DNA of 64,000 bases from Hemerocallis citrina (lineage: Eukaryota > Streptophyta > Magnoliopsida > Asparagales > Asphodelaceae): NCBI GenBank assembly GCA_017893485.1, contig CM030364.1, positions 251,012,731-251,076,730 of the forward strand, written 5' to 3'. The translations under genes were made by a program, and so were the position numbers. Under the pieces are notes generated by a model, which did not search any database, had not been told where the DNA came from, and saw nothing but the letters and a program-made list of their open reading frames with translations. Shown here one piece after another: positions 22,887 through 33,141 of this stretch (the stretch's first letter is position 1; every line of letters begins with the position of its first letter).

Positions 22887-23639
22887 CTACACTGATACAG
22901 AAAAGGAAGGCACCAGTTAGAAGCACATTCAGGTTAGCAAATAACATATGACACAACCTAAAATTTCCTATATATAAGCTTTAAAACTTTTAAGCAGCTT
23001 TACAACAGCTCGGTTTGAGAGCTTCACAAAAAAGGGCATAAGCAAAAATTCTCAGGTTCTTAGCAAAATTCAAAAAAATTTTGTACTTATTTTTCTCAAT
23101 AAAAAAAATACTACTTAGATATTAGCTGTTTAGAAATATGGCAATTTTCTTCACAATGACATCTTTTAGATCAAATCTTACACATATATAACAAATTGAT
23201 ATATACAACAACAAAACATTTATCCCAAACTTTTGGGGTCGGCTACAGTATATATATATATATATGAATGGCCTGGATTTGCTAATTGATGTTTAAATGA
23301 ATGGTTAAGATCGAGTTGTCGAAATCAATGACTGAGATCGTCTATGGACAGATTTATTGTGGCTTATATATATACATGTTTTAAAAACTTTCAAAAAAAG
23401 GCATACTCACACCATTGAAGTAAGGAATTTTGGGAATAAGTGACAGATTGACAGTCATTTGTAATATCTAAGCACATAATTTATATCATTTGTAATAAGT
23501 GACAAATTTTGGGTCGTTTAGGGAACAAAAAAAAATTAGGGCAGTTCGGGAAAAACTTTCAAAAAAAGGGTCATTTTGGGAAAAAATCGTGGGAAGAACT
23601 CAGAAATAAAATGTGGGAATGCAGAATAGGCTTACTCAC

Positions 23640-23757
23640 GCCATTCATGGGTAAGTACAGGTACAAGTTCTTATCAAATTGGAAGATGGGTAGGTGCTCT
23701 AGAAACTGGATGTAATCATCTACGTGAATAATGAGTTCAGTGATAAAAGGTTTGAAA
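23640..23757 (-). CDS. Unidentified gene, internal exon
   Basis: Bounded by acceptor ggctgttgcag and donor gtgagtaag (near-perfect). It reads FKPFITELIIHVDD...NLYLYLPMNG, and joins in phase to the exon at 23819-23882 upstream and to the terminal exon downstream. Possible additional exons lie between. Function unknown. Confidence 0.5.
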
Positions 23758-23818
23758 CTGCAACAGCCTATGAATATAAACAAAACAGAGCAACAAGGGG
23801 AAAAATAGAGAACAATAC

Positions 23819-23882
23819 CATGCAACTTTTGCTAATATAGATGATATGAAATGCTGCAGGTTATATGGGATATGATATTCAC
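23819..23882 (-). CDS. Unidentified gene, internal exon
   Basis: Acceptor gcttcttcaattag, donor gtattg. The open frame reads EYHIPYNLQHFISSILAKVA, and its last two bases complete a codon with the next exon. Function unknown. Confidence 0.45.
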
Positions 23883-24728
23883 CTAATTGAAGAAGCAAGC
23901 ATTTGGAAGATTCATTGATTAGATGTGGGCATGCAAGAGATGCTAACCTCAGTCTTAGAAGAATATATGTCATATTTTCTGGTCCAATAAAAAAATTGAC
24001 AGCTGCTCCTAAAATTTTCAGGTAATTATATATGTAGTGTAGAGAATTCGTTTGCAGAGTAAAGGTCAAGCTTGCGACAATTTTTGAACAAACATGAAAA
24101 TCAAGATGTAAAATTTATAAATGTACTAAATGATGTAACCTTTTCAATCTAATTTACAATATATCTGCTACAATGCTGTCTGAAATAGGTTAGTTTTGAG
24201 TCTTTAGACAGTATAAATTTGAACTAAAAAAACAATGTCATATCATATTCGTCCTAGTCATGTAATAGCCAAAAATCTTTCTTATTTGAAAGAATAAGAT
24301 AAATTTGTATGTGATACAGCCTCAGAATCACCATCCAATACCAACAGAGAACTTAAAATGTTGCTTAGAGTCATCAAAATTTCAAGCAATAATGGTGGGC
24401 AATTTTTCTAATACAATCGAATTACCAATTGATGCATATGGGTATTTTCAGTTGATGGTCAAAATCTATATAACCATCTCACACATCCAATTCCATTCTC
24501 CTATCAGCTATTCAACAATCGAACTACCAAGTGTAACTGCATTTTCTAATCAAAATTACCTCAAGAAGCCCCTACAAAATCACTCATTTTAAAACAATAA
24601 TTCTTAGCAGAAGCATTTTCTGTTCACAGTAACACCAAACAAACGCTACACAATTTATATAAAGTGATGAGGAAAATTGAAACGGGTAATCGGGCAAAGA
24701 TGAAGAAATTGGGGAAATAGGTTGTTAC

Positions 24729-24765
24729 CTTGGGAGCTCCTCACCGAAATCAATGGCCGAAACAC
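24729..24765 (-). CDS. Unidentified gene, possible small exon
   Basis: A 37-bp segment bounded by acceptor tttttttaactttgtag and donor gtaacaac, reading GVSAIDFGEELP. It may belong to the same gene; the connection to the 23819 exon is not resolved. Confidence 0.3.
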
Positions 24766-24849
24766 CTACAAAGTTAAAAAAATATATCAAAACTTTATCA
24801 TCCAAGATCAATTTTTTTTGGCTCCTATAGCTACAAAACTAAATCCTAG

Positions 24850-25020
24850 TTACTTACATGAGAGAGAGAAATTGGAGTTTCTGGAAGAGAGTGAACTTAC
24901 ATGAGAGAGAGATCTGAAAATTTTGAGCTTCGATTTCAGGAAGACAGAGATAGTGGGTTTCAGGAGAGAGGGTTTGGGGAGAGCTAAGAAAGTGAAGAGG
25001 GAGGGAGTAATATCGATGTT
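24850..25020 (-). other. Possible 5' UTR of the unidentified gene
   Basis: On the minus strand this is C/T-rich with repeated ctctctctcatgtaag blocks (24855 and 24895), like a plant 5' leader. Inference only. Confidence 0.25.
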
Positions 25021-25025
25021 TTCTT

Positions 25026-25057
<32 letters not shown>

Positions 25058-25095
25058 TTTTTTTTTTTTTTTTTTTGGGGGTGGGGGGGAGTTCG
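25021..25095. repeat. (TTTTG)n, T run and G run
   Basis: ttttg pentamers lead into about 28 T and then gggggtggggggg. ORFs over it are artefacts. On the minus strand it could be the A-rich tail of a retroposed sequence, but no matching SINE/LINE body is visible. Confidence 0.7.
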
Positions 25096-25591
25096 AGAAA
25101 AATTTTGGTTTTGGGAAAAAACTTTTGGGAAGGAAAAATATTTTTTGGGAGAGTGAATCTGGGCCATTAATTTTGTTTCAATTGAAGGGGAGCTACTTGA
25201 TATATTTTTTCAAATTACCTTGTGTTTTATTATTATTACTAGATTTGCCCGTGGCCACGTGCCTACGGTACGTTTTCAGAACGATACAGCACATGAAAAA
25301 ATCTTGTAAACAGTAAATCAGCAATTATGTAGCTGAAGTTTGAATAGTATGACAATAATTAGTTGTAAATAAAAGTTCATGTTTCCATTAGTATATGGTA
25401 AAAAATAATTATAAATTGAGGTATAAAAGTCCATGTTTTCATATGTTTCTATATATATATATATATATAGGAAAATCTTTCATTGTGCACCACCCCTCAG
25501 TATGCACTCGACCTTCCCGTCTTCGTATCGATGATCCGAACCGTTCACATTGATCTACACATCTAAATTAGTCTAAATATGTAAAATTATT

Positions 25592-25592
<1 letters not shown>

Positions 25593-25622
<30 letters not shown>
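25593..25622. repeat. (GT)n microsatellite
   Basis: TG dinucleotide run ending at the left edge of a foldback MITE. Confidence 0.9.
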
Positions 25623-25623
<1 letters not shown>

Positions 25624-25760
25624 GAATGCTCTATTGAAAACGTACTGTAGCCATGAAAACGTGGAAAACCACCTAGGCCATTGGTTATAATGTATTATAA
25701 CCTACAACAATGGCTCAGGTGGTTTTCACAACATTTGCGTTTTCAATGGAGCATTTCCCT
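25622..25760. mobile_element. Foldback MITE between (GT)n and (AT)n
   Basis: The termini ggaatgctctattgaaaacg and the complement of cgttttcaatggagcatttcc pair, and pairing continues inward with gaaaaccacctaggccattg against caatggctcaggtggtttt. About 139 bp, nearly one long hairpin. Both flanks are microsatellite (GT left, AT 25761-25799 right). No coding sequence. Confidence 0.75.
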
Positions 25761-25779
25761 ATATATATATATATAAATT

Positions 25780-25798
<19 letters not shown>

Positions 25799-25828
<30 letters not shown>
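25799..25828. repeat. (GA)n microsatellite
   Basis: AG dinucleotide run following an AT run. Confidence 0.9.
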
Positions 25829-25830
<2 letters not shown>

Positions 25831-26033
25831 ATAATTAAATAAATAAATGGGTTGTTTGGGAGGGATCTAAATTTGAGTTTTAGGGGGAAACTTTTGAAGG
25901 AAAATTGTGTTTTGTGAGGTTAAATCTGGGCCTTTGATTTTGGGAGGATTGAAGGAGAGCCACTTGATAGCTTTCTTTGTGTTTTATTATATAGATATAT
26001 ATATATCATAACTTCTTTGATGCTCATTCTTTC

Positions 26034-26609
26034 GATTTTTTTTATATGCCACTTTTCGAAACTATTTGCAGAAAGATGACAGTGGCCAAAGTATTGCTCG
26101 TGGACTCAACAATTACACTCGTCGTTCCCAACGGCGAGTTTAGTTCAAAATTTTCATTGAAGACTCGTTGTTCCCAACAACGAGAAAATTTATACTAGGC
26201 TCGCTGTTGGGAAATTTTATATGGAGATTTTTTCGAAAATTCACTAAGTTTAACAAAGTATTTTACTCCTTGTGAAATTTCCTATATCCTCATAATTCTC
26301 AATAGCGAGTCTAGTATAAAGAACCTCGCCGTTGAGAACGACAGATCTTGTTTGATAATTTTGAACTAAACTCGCCGTTCCCAACAACGAGCATAGTATA
26401 AATTTTTAAACTAAACTCGCTAGCTGTTGGGAACAGCGAGTGTCTCAGAAAAATAGCACTAAACTCGCCAAGTTTCAACGGCGAGCATGAAATAACTAAA
26501 CTCGCTGTTAGAAACGGCAAGTTTAGTTGTTAATTTCATCAGCACAAACACTTTGGCAACTGTCCTTTTTTCGCAAATCGTTTCAAAAAGTGGCATTTAA
26601 AAAAAATTC
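26034..26609. mobile_element. Mutator-type MITE carrying a palindrome array
   Basis: A perfect 9-bp target duplication cattctttc lies at 26025-26033 and 26610-26618. The terminal inverted repeats extend about 65 bp (gattttttttatatgccac... against the complement of ...gtggcatttaaaaaaaattc). A 9-bp TSD with long TIRs is the mark of Mutator-like elements. The interior is an array of about nine ctcgccgtt/aacggcgag-type palindromes. No ORF, so non-autonomous. Confidence 0.85.
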
Positions 26610-26905
26610 CATTCTTTCATCATCCTTATACAGTCACCATCCAATCCCTTACACAACTCGTTCACTTGTTTCACATTCCTCGCCAACCTCTTCACCATAT
26701 TTCTCATTTCCTCAATCGCCCTCATCAATTTCTGACTCAATTCCATCTCCCGGTCTTGATCTTCCTGTGGCATCACATCCCTCCGAAGTCGAACATACCG
26801 AAAACATACGCTTCCTTAAACAACGAAATTTCTCTTTCCAAATTCTTCCCTATCTAAAACACACACTCAGCAATTCTTTCCTTCTCCGCCGCCGACACTT
26901 CTCTC

Positions 26906-27340
26906 TCAAACACCACTTTCAAAACCATTCCTACCCTTTTGAGAAGGAGAGTAACTTCTCTGCTGCCGCCTCTTACGAAACGGGTTGGGGGAATAGTTGC
27001 AATGGTCGCGTCGGCTTAGGGAGGGTCTAAGGCGCCGCCTCACAGGGGAGAGCGATCGGCTCCTAGCGTACGGTGACGGGGATGGGCTTCGACTGACGAG
27101 TGGCAGCGGCGGCGATGGAGTGAGGCCAGAGTAATAGGCTGGCGCCTGAGGCAAAACAAAGTTTGAGTGACAATTGCAATGTAGTGGCGTAAAGGACAGC
27201 GAATAAGCCGGGGACGATGGCTGAAAAACCGTGGACATCAGCGGCGCTATTATGTATTGACCGTAGTATGATGGAGAAGGACACCAACAGTCCTCGATTG
27301 TGTTATTAGGCACCAGAGACAGCGATGGAGATCGAGACAT
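26906..27340 (-). CDS. SR-protein-like first exon (RS-rich), partial or relic
   Basis: The minus-strand ORF begins ATGTCTCGATCTCC (MSRSPSLS) at 27340, after an aaaccctaaacccatttcttcttc leader typical of plant 5' UTRs. Its second half is rich in RS/SP dipeptides (RSPSPSPYARSRSLSPVRR, then QQRSYSPSQ), as in SR splicing regulators of the SR45a type. No RRM is seen in the ORF. A possible donor gtaggaat occurs near the end (about 26925), and the Mutator-type MITE lies just downstream. It may be the first exon of a real gene or a fragment; downstream exons were not found. Confidence 0.4.
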   Translation of the reverse strand: MSRSPSLSLVPNNTIEDCWCPSPSYYGQYIIAPLMSTVFQPSSPAYSLSFTPLHCNCHSNFVLPQAPAYYSGLTPSPPLPLVSRSPSPSPYARSRSLSPVRRRLRPSLSRRDHCNYSPNPFRKRRQQRSYSPSQKGRNGFESGV

Positions 27341-27349
27341 TTTTGAACT

Positions 27350-27420
27350 TTTTTTAAGAGGAAGAAAAAGAGGTGTAGCTAGAAGAAGAAATGGGTTTAG
27401 GGTTTCTCCTTTTTTATTTT
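27350..27420 (-). promoter_or_regulatory. 5' leader of SR-like ORF
   Basis: Minus-strand aaaccctaaaccc followed by a ttcttcttctagc pyrimidine tract ahead of the ATG. Start context ttcaaaaATGT. No clear TATA box was identified. Confidence 0.3.
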
Positions 27421-27737
27421 ACATCTTTCTAAGTTTTGTTACGACATGGAACCGAGCTAATTATCAGCCTGACCCACTTTTTGGAAATATTTGTCAAAAC
27501 GACCATGTTTTAAAAATAATTTCACTTATGACCCATTGTACTTTTAAATTTCTATGATACCTTTTCTATAACATTTTCTATAGGATGTGTGACATTTTAT
27601 TAAATTTTAAAAGTTTTTTGGGTTTTAGAATAATTTCTACTTTTCAGATTAAATCTTTAGTTTCTTATTCTACAGGTTATAAATTAGTGTTTAATCTAGA
27701 AAAACTATAGAAATTAAGTAAAAATTACTTACTCTGA

Positions 27738-27755
27738 ACTAGCTTTGATACCAAC
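27738..27755 (-). promoter_or_regulatory. tRNA-iMet primer-binding site of the pararetrovirus
   Basis: The minus strand reads TTGGTATCAAAGCTAG. After its first T this matches the plant initiator tRNA-Met complement (TGGTATCAGAGC...) at all but one of the first twelve bases. It lies about 1.1 kb downstream of the TATA box. A poorer match (TGGTATCAAATTC) is at about 29156. Confidence 0.6.
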
Positions 27756-27913
27756 TAGATGCGAAGCGTGAAATCACCTGAAAGTAAAGAGAAATAAACA
27801 GAGTATAAAAAAACTTCAAAGATGATAGTTTTCTGTAAAATAATATTCTTGAAAATAATGTGCATTACCAATCTCAAAAATATTGAAGTAATCAAGCGTA
27901 AGTTCAAGATCTC

Positions 27914-28340
27914 TCATAGCTTCTGATTCTGTTTCTGATACTTCACTACCACTATCATATGGGAGTTCTTTGGGTTCTTCCATACGTCATTTTCTTCTTC
28001 TATATATTCATTTTCTTCTTGAAATATATGTTGTTGTAAGACTCCAGATATAACTACCAAATTCTCCATTTTTATAAAATAATAGAAATCTTTCACAAAA
28101 AGTTAGATCATCAATTATTTGGACATTTATATTGCTAGTTTCTCAAGGATTAATTTGATTTATTGTTATAATTATTACTCGCTGTATGCTAAAGAAAAAT
28201 AATTTGAATTCATAAAAATCTTTCATGCTTGTTACTCTATGAAGATAATAAACATAAAAGACTAACATTCTATTACTTCCTTGATAGTTAGTCATTAATT
28301 CATAAATTTTTGAGGCAAGACTGAAACTATTACTATCCAT
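27914..28340 (-). other. Leader-region short ORFs
   Basis: Two short minus-strand frames (28143-28340 and 27914-28096) lie between the predicted transcription start and the primer site. The second is acidic (QEENEYIEEENDVW). Unrecognised; Caulimoviridae leaders commonly contain short ORFs. Confidence 0.25.
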
Positions 28341-28866
28341 TGTTCTAGTATGAAATCAGGAGTAGGGAGAGATTTCTAAGGATACCATAAAAATCAAAAC
28401 AAAATGGCTCATAATGCTTCTGACCTAGTTAAACCTCTTTGAGCTACTCTGTACCAGTTACTACCAGTGGATAAAATACCCCTGGTATGCACCCCGATTT
28501 CAGTGCTCTTTTTACGTTCCTCCCATCTCATGACTATTATGCTCTTCAAAAGAGCTTTATCCAAGAGATACGTCTGGAACAACTAGTAGCACTTCAGTAC
28601 AGGCAACCACAACCTAGCTCATTTCCTGCTACTAGGTGTACAGTCTAACTATAGAAGGTTACAAAATGGGTCTTTTTGCAAGATCCTTCAGGCAAAGCCT
28701 TACAAAACTATCCCAGAGGGAAATAAACTAATTATTCATACCTTATAATGTACAAGAGCTTAACAAGAAAGATAGTTTTGATTGATTTCAAACTTCTAAT
28801 AAGCTTACAAGATTATATAGAATTTCTCCTTCTTAAGTCTCTGCCCTCTCCCTTACCCAGCCTCCC

Positions 28867-28876
28867 TTTTTATAGA
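28867..28876 (-). promoter_or_regulatory. TATA box of pararetroviral promoter
   Basis: Minus strand ccttcctcTATAAAAAgggagg, a context like that of the CaMV 35S TATA region. as-1-like motifs lie 15-100 bp upstream. Confidence 0.65.
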
Positions 28877-28883
28877 GGAAGGG

Positions 28884-28975
28884 ATGACTTTACATCAGTT
28901 ACAATTATTTTTTCTGATTACATCACTGCTTACATCATAAGTAAATATTTGAGTCTAATACGTCATTGCTTACGT
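28884..28975 (-). promoter_or_regulatory. Three as-1-like elements
   Basis: On the minus strand: AACGTAAGCAATGACGTA (28959-28976), TGATGTAAGCAGTGATGTAA (28915-28937) and TGATGTAAAGTCATCC (about 28881-28897). The first keeps the paired TGACG spacing of the CaMV as-1 motif bound by TGA bZIP factors. Confidence 0.6.
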
Positions 28976-29189
28976 TATTAGAGATTCTTTTCTAACTAGC
29001 ATCTCTACGTGCTTCACATCATAAATAAATCGTCGTCAGCCTTATCTTGTTCTTTTTCGCATTATCCGCATTTGTGCTGTGATTACATCTTCATCAATCT
29101 ACAGTAGTGGACTGCTGTATCTTATATCATTGTCATGACTCCTTTATCTAGAATTTGATACCAACTGTCAAACAATTCGTTCTCTGATT

Positions 29190-29960
29190 GTGGTTGTTCA
29201 ATTTTTGCTATGCCACAATCATTATTTTTTGTGGGTCAGGGCGATCCATATGTTACTGTCTCTATTTTGTATGTCTTTCAGTTCACAATACATTGTTCTA
29301 AATCCCATAGCTCTTATTTCTGGGATTAGTTTTTCAACTTCTTCATTTTTATATGGTATGATATTAGTCTCTCTAAACAGGACTTGTGTAGTCTTTCCTA
29401 TCTTTATATGCTCAGCTGGTAGTTCTTCGTCAACTTCAAGGAATTCTGGAATAGCTGAAAATACTTGGACATATATTTTGGAGGCCTTTGTGAGGCCAAA
29501 ATATTTTTTAGCAAATTTATATACTTCTCTTGGTAACTAGCTAAGTTCTTCGCATTCTCTGGATGAATATATGCGGTGGATATGCCTTTTTTCGAATAAT
29601 ACTCTTATTGTCTTTAGATTTGCTCCTGCTAGTATAATCGCTTTGTTTATATGTTGCTGCGAAATAGTTTTGATAAATTGATTGACCTGGGTGGTCTGAC
29701 ATAATTTCTCAATATATTGTAAAAATAAATCATTCTTGGAATATTGTGGAGGATCTCAGAGTAAACTCTCTTTGTAGGTAGTTGGTTGTATGGATGTCGA
29801 GCTTCCCTCTTGTGTGGTCATTTTTGTGATTTCACTTGTATTTGTGGATTAATAGGTTCACTCCCTTCACTCATTTTCTCAATATGTTAAGCATTTATAT
29901 TGTGGTAAATTATACTCTGATGACCACAAATTTGCAATGTTAGTTAGTTAAAATGCTCCT
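29190..29960 (-). pseudogene. Pararetroviral C-terminal coding relic
   Basis: The minus strand shows disrupted frames, including a segment with ILHNIPRMIYFYNILRNYV near 29740. It lies downstream of RNase H and upstream of the promoter. I cannot name the product. Confidence 0.35.
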
Positions 29961-29965
29961 TTTAT

Positions 29966-32900
29966 GTCACGCCCCGCTTCCCAAAAAGAGAATACGGAAT
30001 ACGGATACATGACTAAGCCCAGCGAATGATTTTCATCATCCATAAGCTGTCAGCATCTTTACAACATCTCACAGGAATAATCAGAGTAGGAAGCAAGAGA
30101 AGTCAACCACGCATGCATAACTAAATCAATATACCAACAGAAATTTACTTGAAACAAAATTTAATAATCTCAAATAAACCAGATCTGAACGTCAATAATC
30201 CTGGGTCACATTGCCCAATACAAAATAATCCAAGTAACAAATACATTTATTCAAATAAGCAATAGGAAATAATAATAGTAAAACTCCAGCATCTAGAATA
30301 TTATATTACCTACTCCATCTGGCAGCTGATCTTCAAAATCTGTAATTTAGCAAAATTGCAGGATCAAAATCTGTAATTTAGCAAAATTGCAGGAAGAGGA
30401 AAAAGAAAAAAAACGCACGTCAATGCAAGTTACGGGCCGCTTATAGTGCAGGCACAAGTATAGGAAAAGATAAACAAATATAAAGTAACAGCGGAAACAA
30501 GCATAGTATGTAATAAGCATGTCAACAAAATAGAACAACTAGCATGAATCATGAACAAAATCAAGTGATGTAGTGAGATAACATGTGTATATAATATGTG
30601 ACAGGTAACAGATATCATGCAAGCAAGCAAACAGGTAACAGGTGTGAAGTAGTATGTACAGGTATTCATGTAACAGGTAAGCATGTAACAGGTAATCATG
30701 TAACAGGTATTATGTAACAGGTAATCATGTCATGTCAAGTCATGTATTATTACTATCTAGGTAGCACTTCATGCGTCCCAAACTTTTACCACATGGTTGC
30801 TACATTCAAACAAGTTACAAGAACAACGAAAATTCTTGTTCAGGACAGCAAGACAGTACTGCACTAAATCTGAAATTTTCGTTGCTACAAATGTGCAAAA
30901 CTGGATTCGTCAGAAAATCTGAAAAATAGACTCCCAGTTGAATCCAGCAAATATATATAAGTCATATAGTATTTTACAAAAACAAGTCTCAAAACAGAAT
31001 TGTATCCAAAAAACATGTTCAGCCAGAAATCAGAAGTTTGTATTCAAGAACAGGAAAACAGCATAAAAATTCACTGATTAAATTCAAAAAAATCTGGGGT
31101 ATTCCCTAGTATGTTTAGTATCAGAAAATAAAGTTTCATAATATTCCAACATAGATAGAATACTCAATGAAAATCAGAAAGCAGCAGGATACAGCAGTTT
31201 TGTAAATCTGGAATTATAAATACAGCAGTACTAAAACAGCAATATCTCACAATATATAAATCGAAATCCAGATCCGTCAAAAGGGTGATAAAATAGATAC
31301 AGTATTCTATAATTCATATTCACAAAGTTTTTATAGACAACAAATAGAATCAGGTCGAAATTAAGGTTTTTTACTGAACAGCAAGAAAATTCTACAAGTA
31401 TAGTACTTGTTTGCAAGCATAGAATAGTGTATAAAAGTTATTAATTAAATCCATAAAAATTAGGGGTTCATCCCAACCAATTCTAGTTGTACTCAGCAAA
31501 TTATTGGATCAAAATATTGTCTTTAATATTAGTAGAAAAATAAATAGTCATACAGAATTCATACAAAATAGAATCTGGAATTTTAAACAAATCTGTCTTA
31601 AAATAGTCATAACTCGAAACTCATAAATCGAAACTGAGATATGTCAGAAAATCTTGAAAGTAGAAAGAATTCTCTATAATTCATATTCACAAATAATTTT
31701 CATATACTGACCTTAATATGATCTAAAATACTGATAAAAACGAGGAACCGACAAAACAGAAAATATCCTTCATGCACAAAATCAACTAGTTCATATGAGA
31801 CTCATCCAAAACATAACAAAACGTGAAATAGGGTATACTAGATGTCCAAGCAACATTGTATAGGGTGTTTGACAAGTCTACAATAAGTTATACTACAACG
31901 AACACATCATGCATACAAGATCATACCACAAGTCATGAATCACGAACAACATGCATGATACAACAAGAAGTGGTTATCCCTAAGTTATTTCATGTCATGT
32001 GTGTAATGAGGCAACTACGGGCGGGTCAACACAATAGAGACAAGATACAACAGGGGTTTTGCACAAGAATTGTCTCTAGAACACAACTGCACTACAGGCG
32101 GTATTTAGTACTTGTATTACACAAAGAAAAGAATACAAGTTACTTGCCTTATAGCCGACGACGAGAACAGAGCAAGAAAAAGAATAACGGGAATGGATTC
32201 CCAGGAAACAAACTCAACGAACAACGTACCACAAATCACAATGAACCCACGAACCAAAACTCGAGATCACACACAACCACAAGAGAGCGAGGGAGGGACG
32301 GCGATGGGGATGGCAGTGCTGTCGTGCTGTCGTTGCTGGCGGCAATGATGTGGAAGCACGACGAGGAGGGACTGTTGGTGAGAGCGATGGCGGCGATTTC
32401 CGGCTGCTGTTGCTGGCATCGGGGACAACCATGATGAGGAGCATCGAGATGCAGGGAAGCTGTCACTGTTGCTGTGCGTCAGAGGGACATCACACAGGGA
32501 AGGGTGCCTGGCTACAGTCAACGACTGGTAGGGAGGTGCAAGGTAGCACCGGAACAGGGGGGTGAAGAGGAGTCGGGAGAGCGATGAGCGGGAGAGAGAT
32601 CGCGACGATGGGTCGGGAGAGAGGGATCGGGACAATGGGTCGGGAGAGATGGGGTGACAGGGGGATGGGTTGAAGATGGCTGCAGGGTGGATGATGGGGT
32701 AGGAAGGGCACAGTATGGGTATATATATAGGGTTGGGTTATATTTGGGTTAGGGTTTTAGCAGTGCTGACGGGTAGAGAGTACAGGTAAATGGGTATTTG
32801 GATAATGGGTAGGACAGTTAATAAATGGGTTATAGGGTTTAATAGAATATAGGGTTTTAAATAATAAAATCCAATAAGGAGATGGGACAAAATGATATGT

Positions 32901-33136
32901 AAAATGGGACAAGGACAAATATAGAATGGGGCTCAAAAAATACAAGCTCAATCAAACAGAGATGAAGCAATAGGAGACAAAAGAATCCAGAACTCAAATA
33001 AAAGATGAAAAAACAAATAAATGAATATATAGAAAATGAAGATCCAAAACACGGTCCAAAAAGGGGTACAGGCTGAATAAATACACAAAAAGTAAAATAC
33101 ACCAAAAAATACAGAAAATAGAAAACAGGGGTTACA
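29966..33136 (-). mobile_element. LTR C: solo LTR (3.2 kb) inserted in the pararetrovirus
   Basis: On the minus strand it begins tgtaacccctgttttc and ends ggaagcggggcgtgaca. The perfect 5-bp TSD tttta is at 29961-29965 and 33137-33141. Family as A and B. It contains a TATA box (32720-32729), an overlapping-ORF GC-rich zone (32110-32710), a GC-type donor at 32147 and an acceptor at 30340. Runs of taacagg(t)-type repeats lie at 30600-30725. It splits the viral copy after RNase H. Confidence 0.92.
30340..32147 (-). other. Predicted GC-AG intron within LTR C
   Basis: Donor ataag|gcaagtaac (minus strand) aligned with the LTR B donor; acceptor aaattacag|attttgaaga. The acceptor sequence is duplicated: a 28-bp direct repeat spans 30336-30393. 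It lies 374 bp from the LTR end. Confidence 0.4.
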
Positions 33137-33141
33137 TTTTA

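Larger units (their letters stand above)
25063..25995. repeat. Imperfect direct repeats around a microsatellite/MITE cluster
   Basis: About 150 bp at 25085-25225 (gtgaatctgggccattaattttg...gagctacttgat...ttgtgttttatta) recurs, diverged, at 25855-25990 (gttaaatctgggcctttgatttt...gagccacttgatag...ttgtgttttatta). The intervening 620 bp holds (TA)n, (GT)n, a foldback MITE and (GA)n. Confidence 0.65.
27470..29965 (-). mobile_element. Endogenous pararetrovirus (Caulimoviridae), 3' part, promoter and leader
   Basis: Minus-strand continuation of the viral copy after solo LTR C. In order it holds C-terminal coding relics (29190-29960), a plant-pararetrovirus-like promoter (as-1-like motifs and TATA, 28867-28975), a leader of about 1.1 kb with short ORFs, and a tRNA-Met primer-binding site near 27738-27755. 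The left boundary is uncertain, between about 27470 and 27740. This order (polymerase, intergenic promoter, leader, primer site) is that of Caulimoviridae genomes. Confidence 0.6.

Noticed and set aside
24850..25316. ORFs over the T and G runs
   Set aside because: Phe/Gly/Lys-rich translations of homopolymer sequence.
32110..32711. Overlapping ORFs up to 192 aa on both strands
   Set aside because: Same situation inside LTR C; composition-driven open frames.
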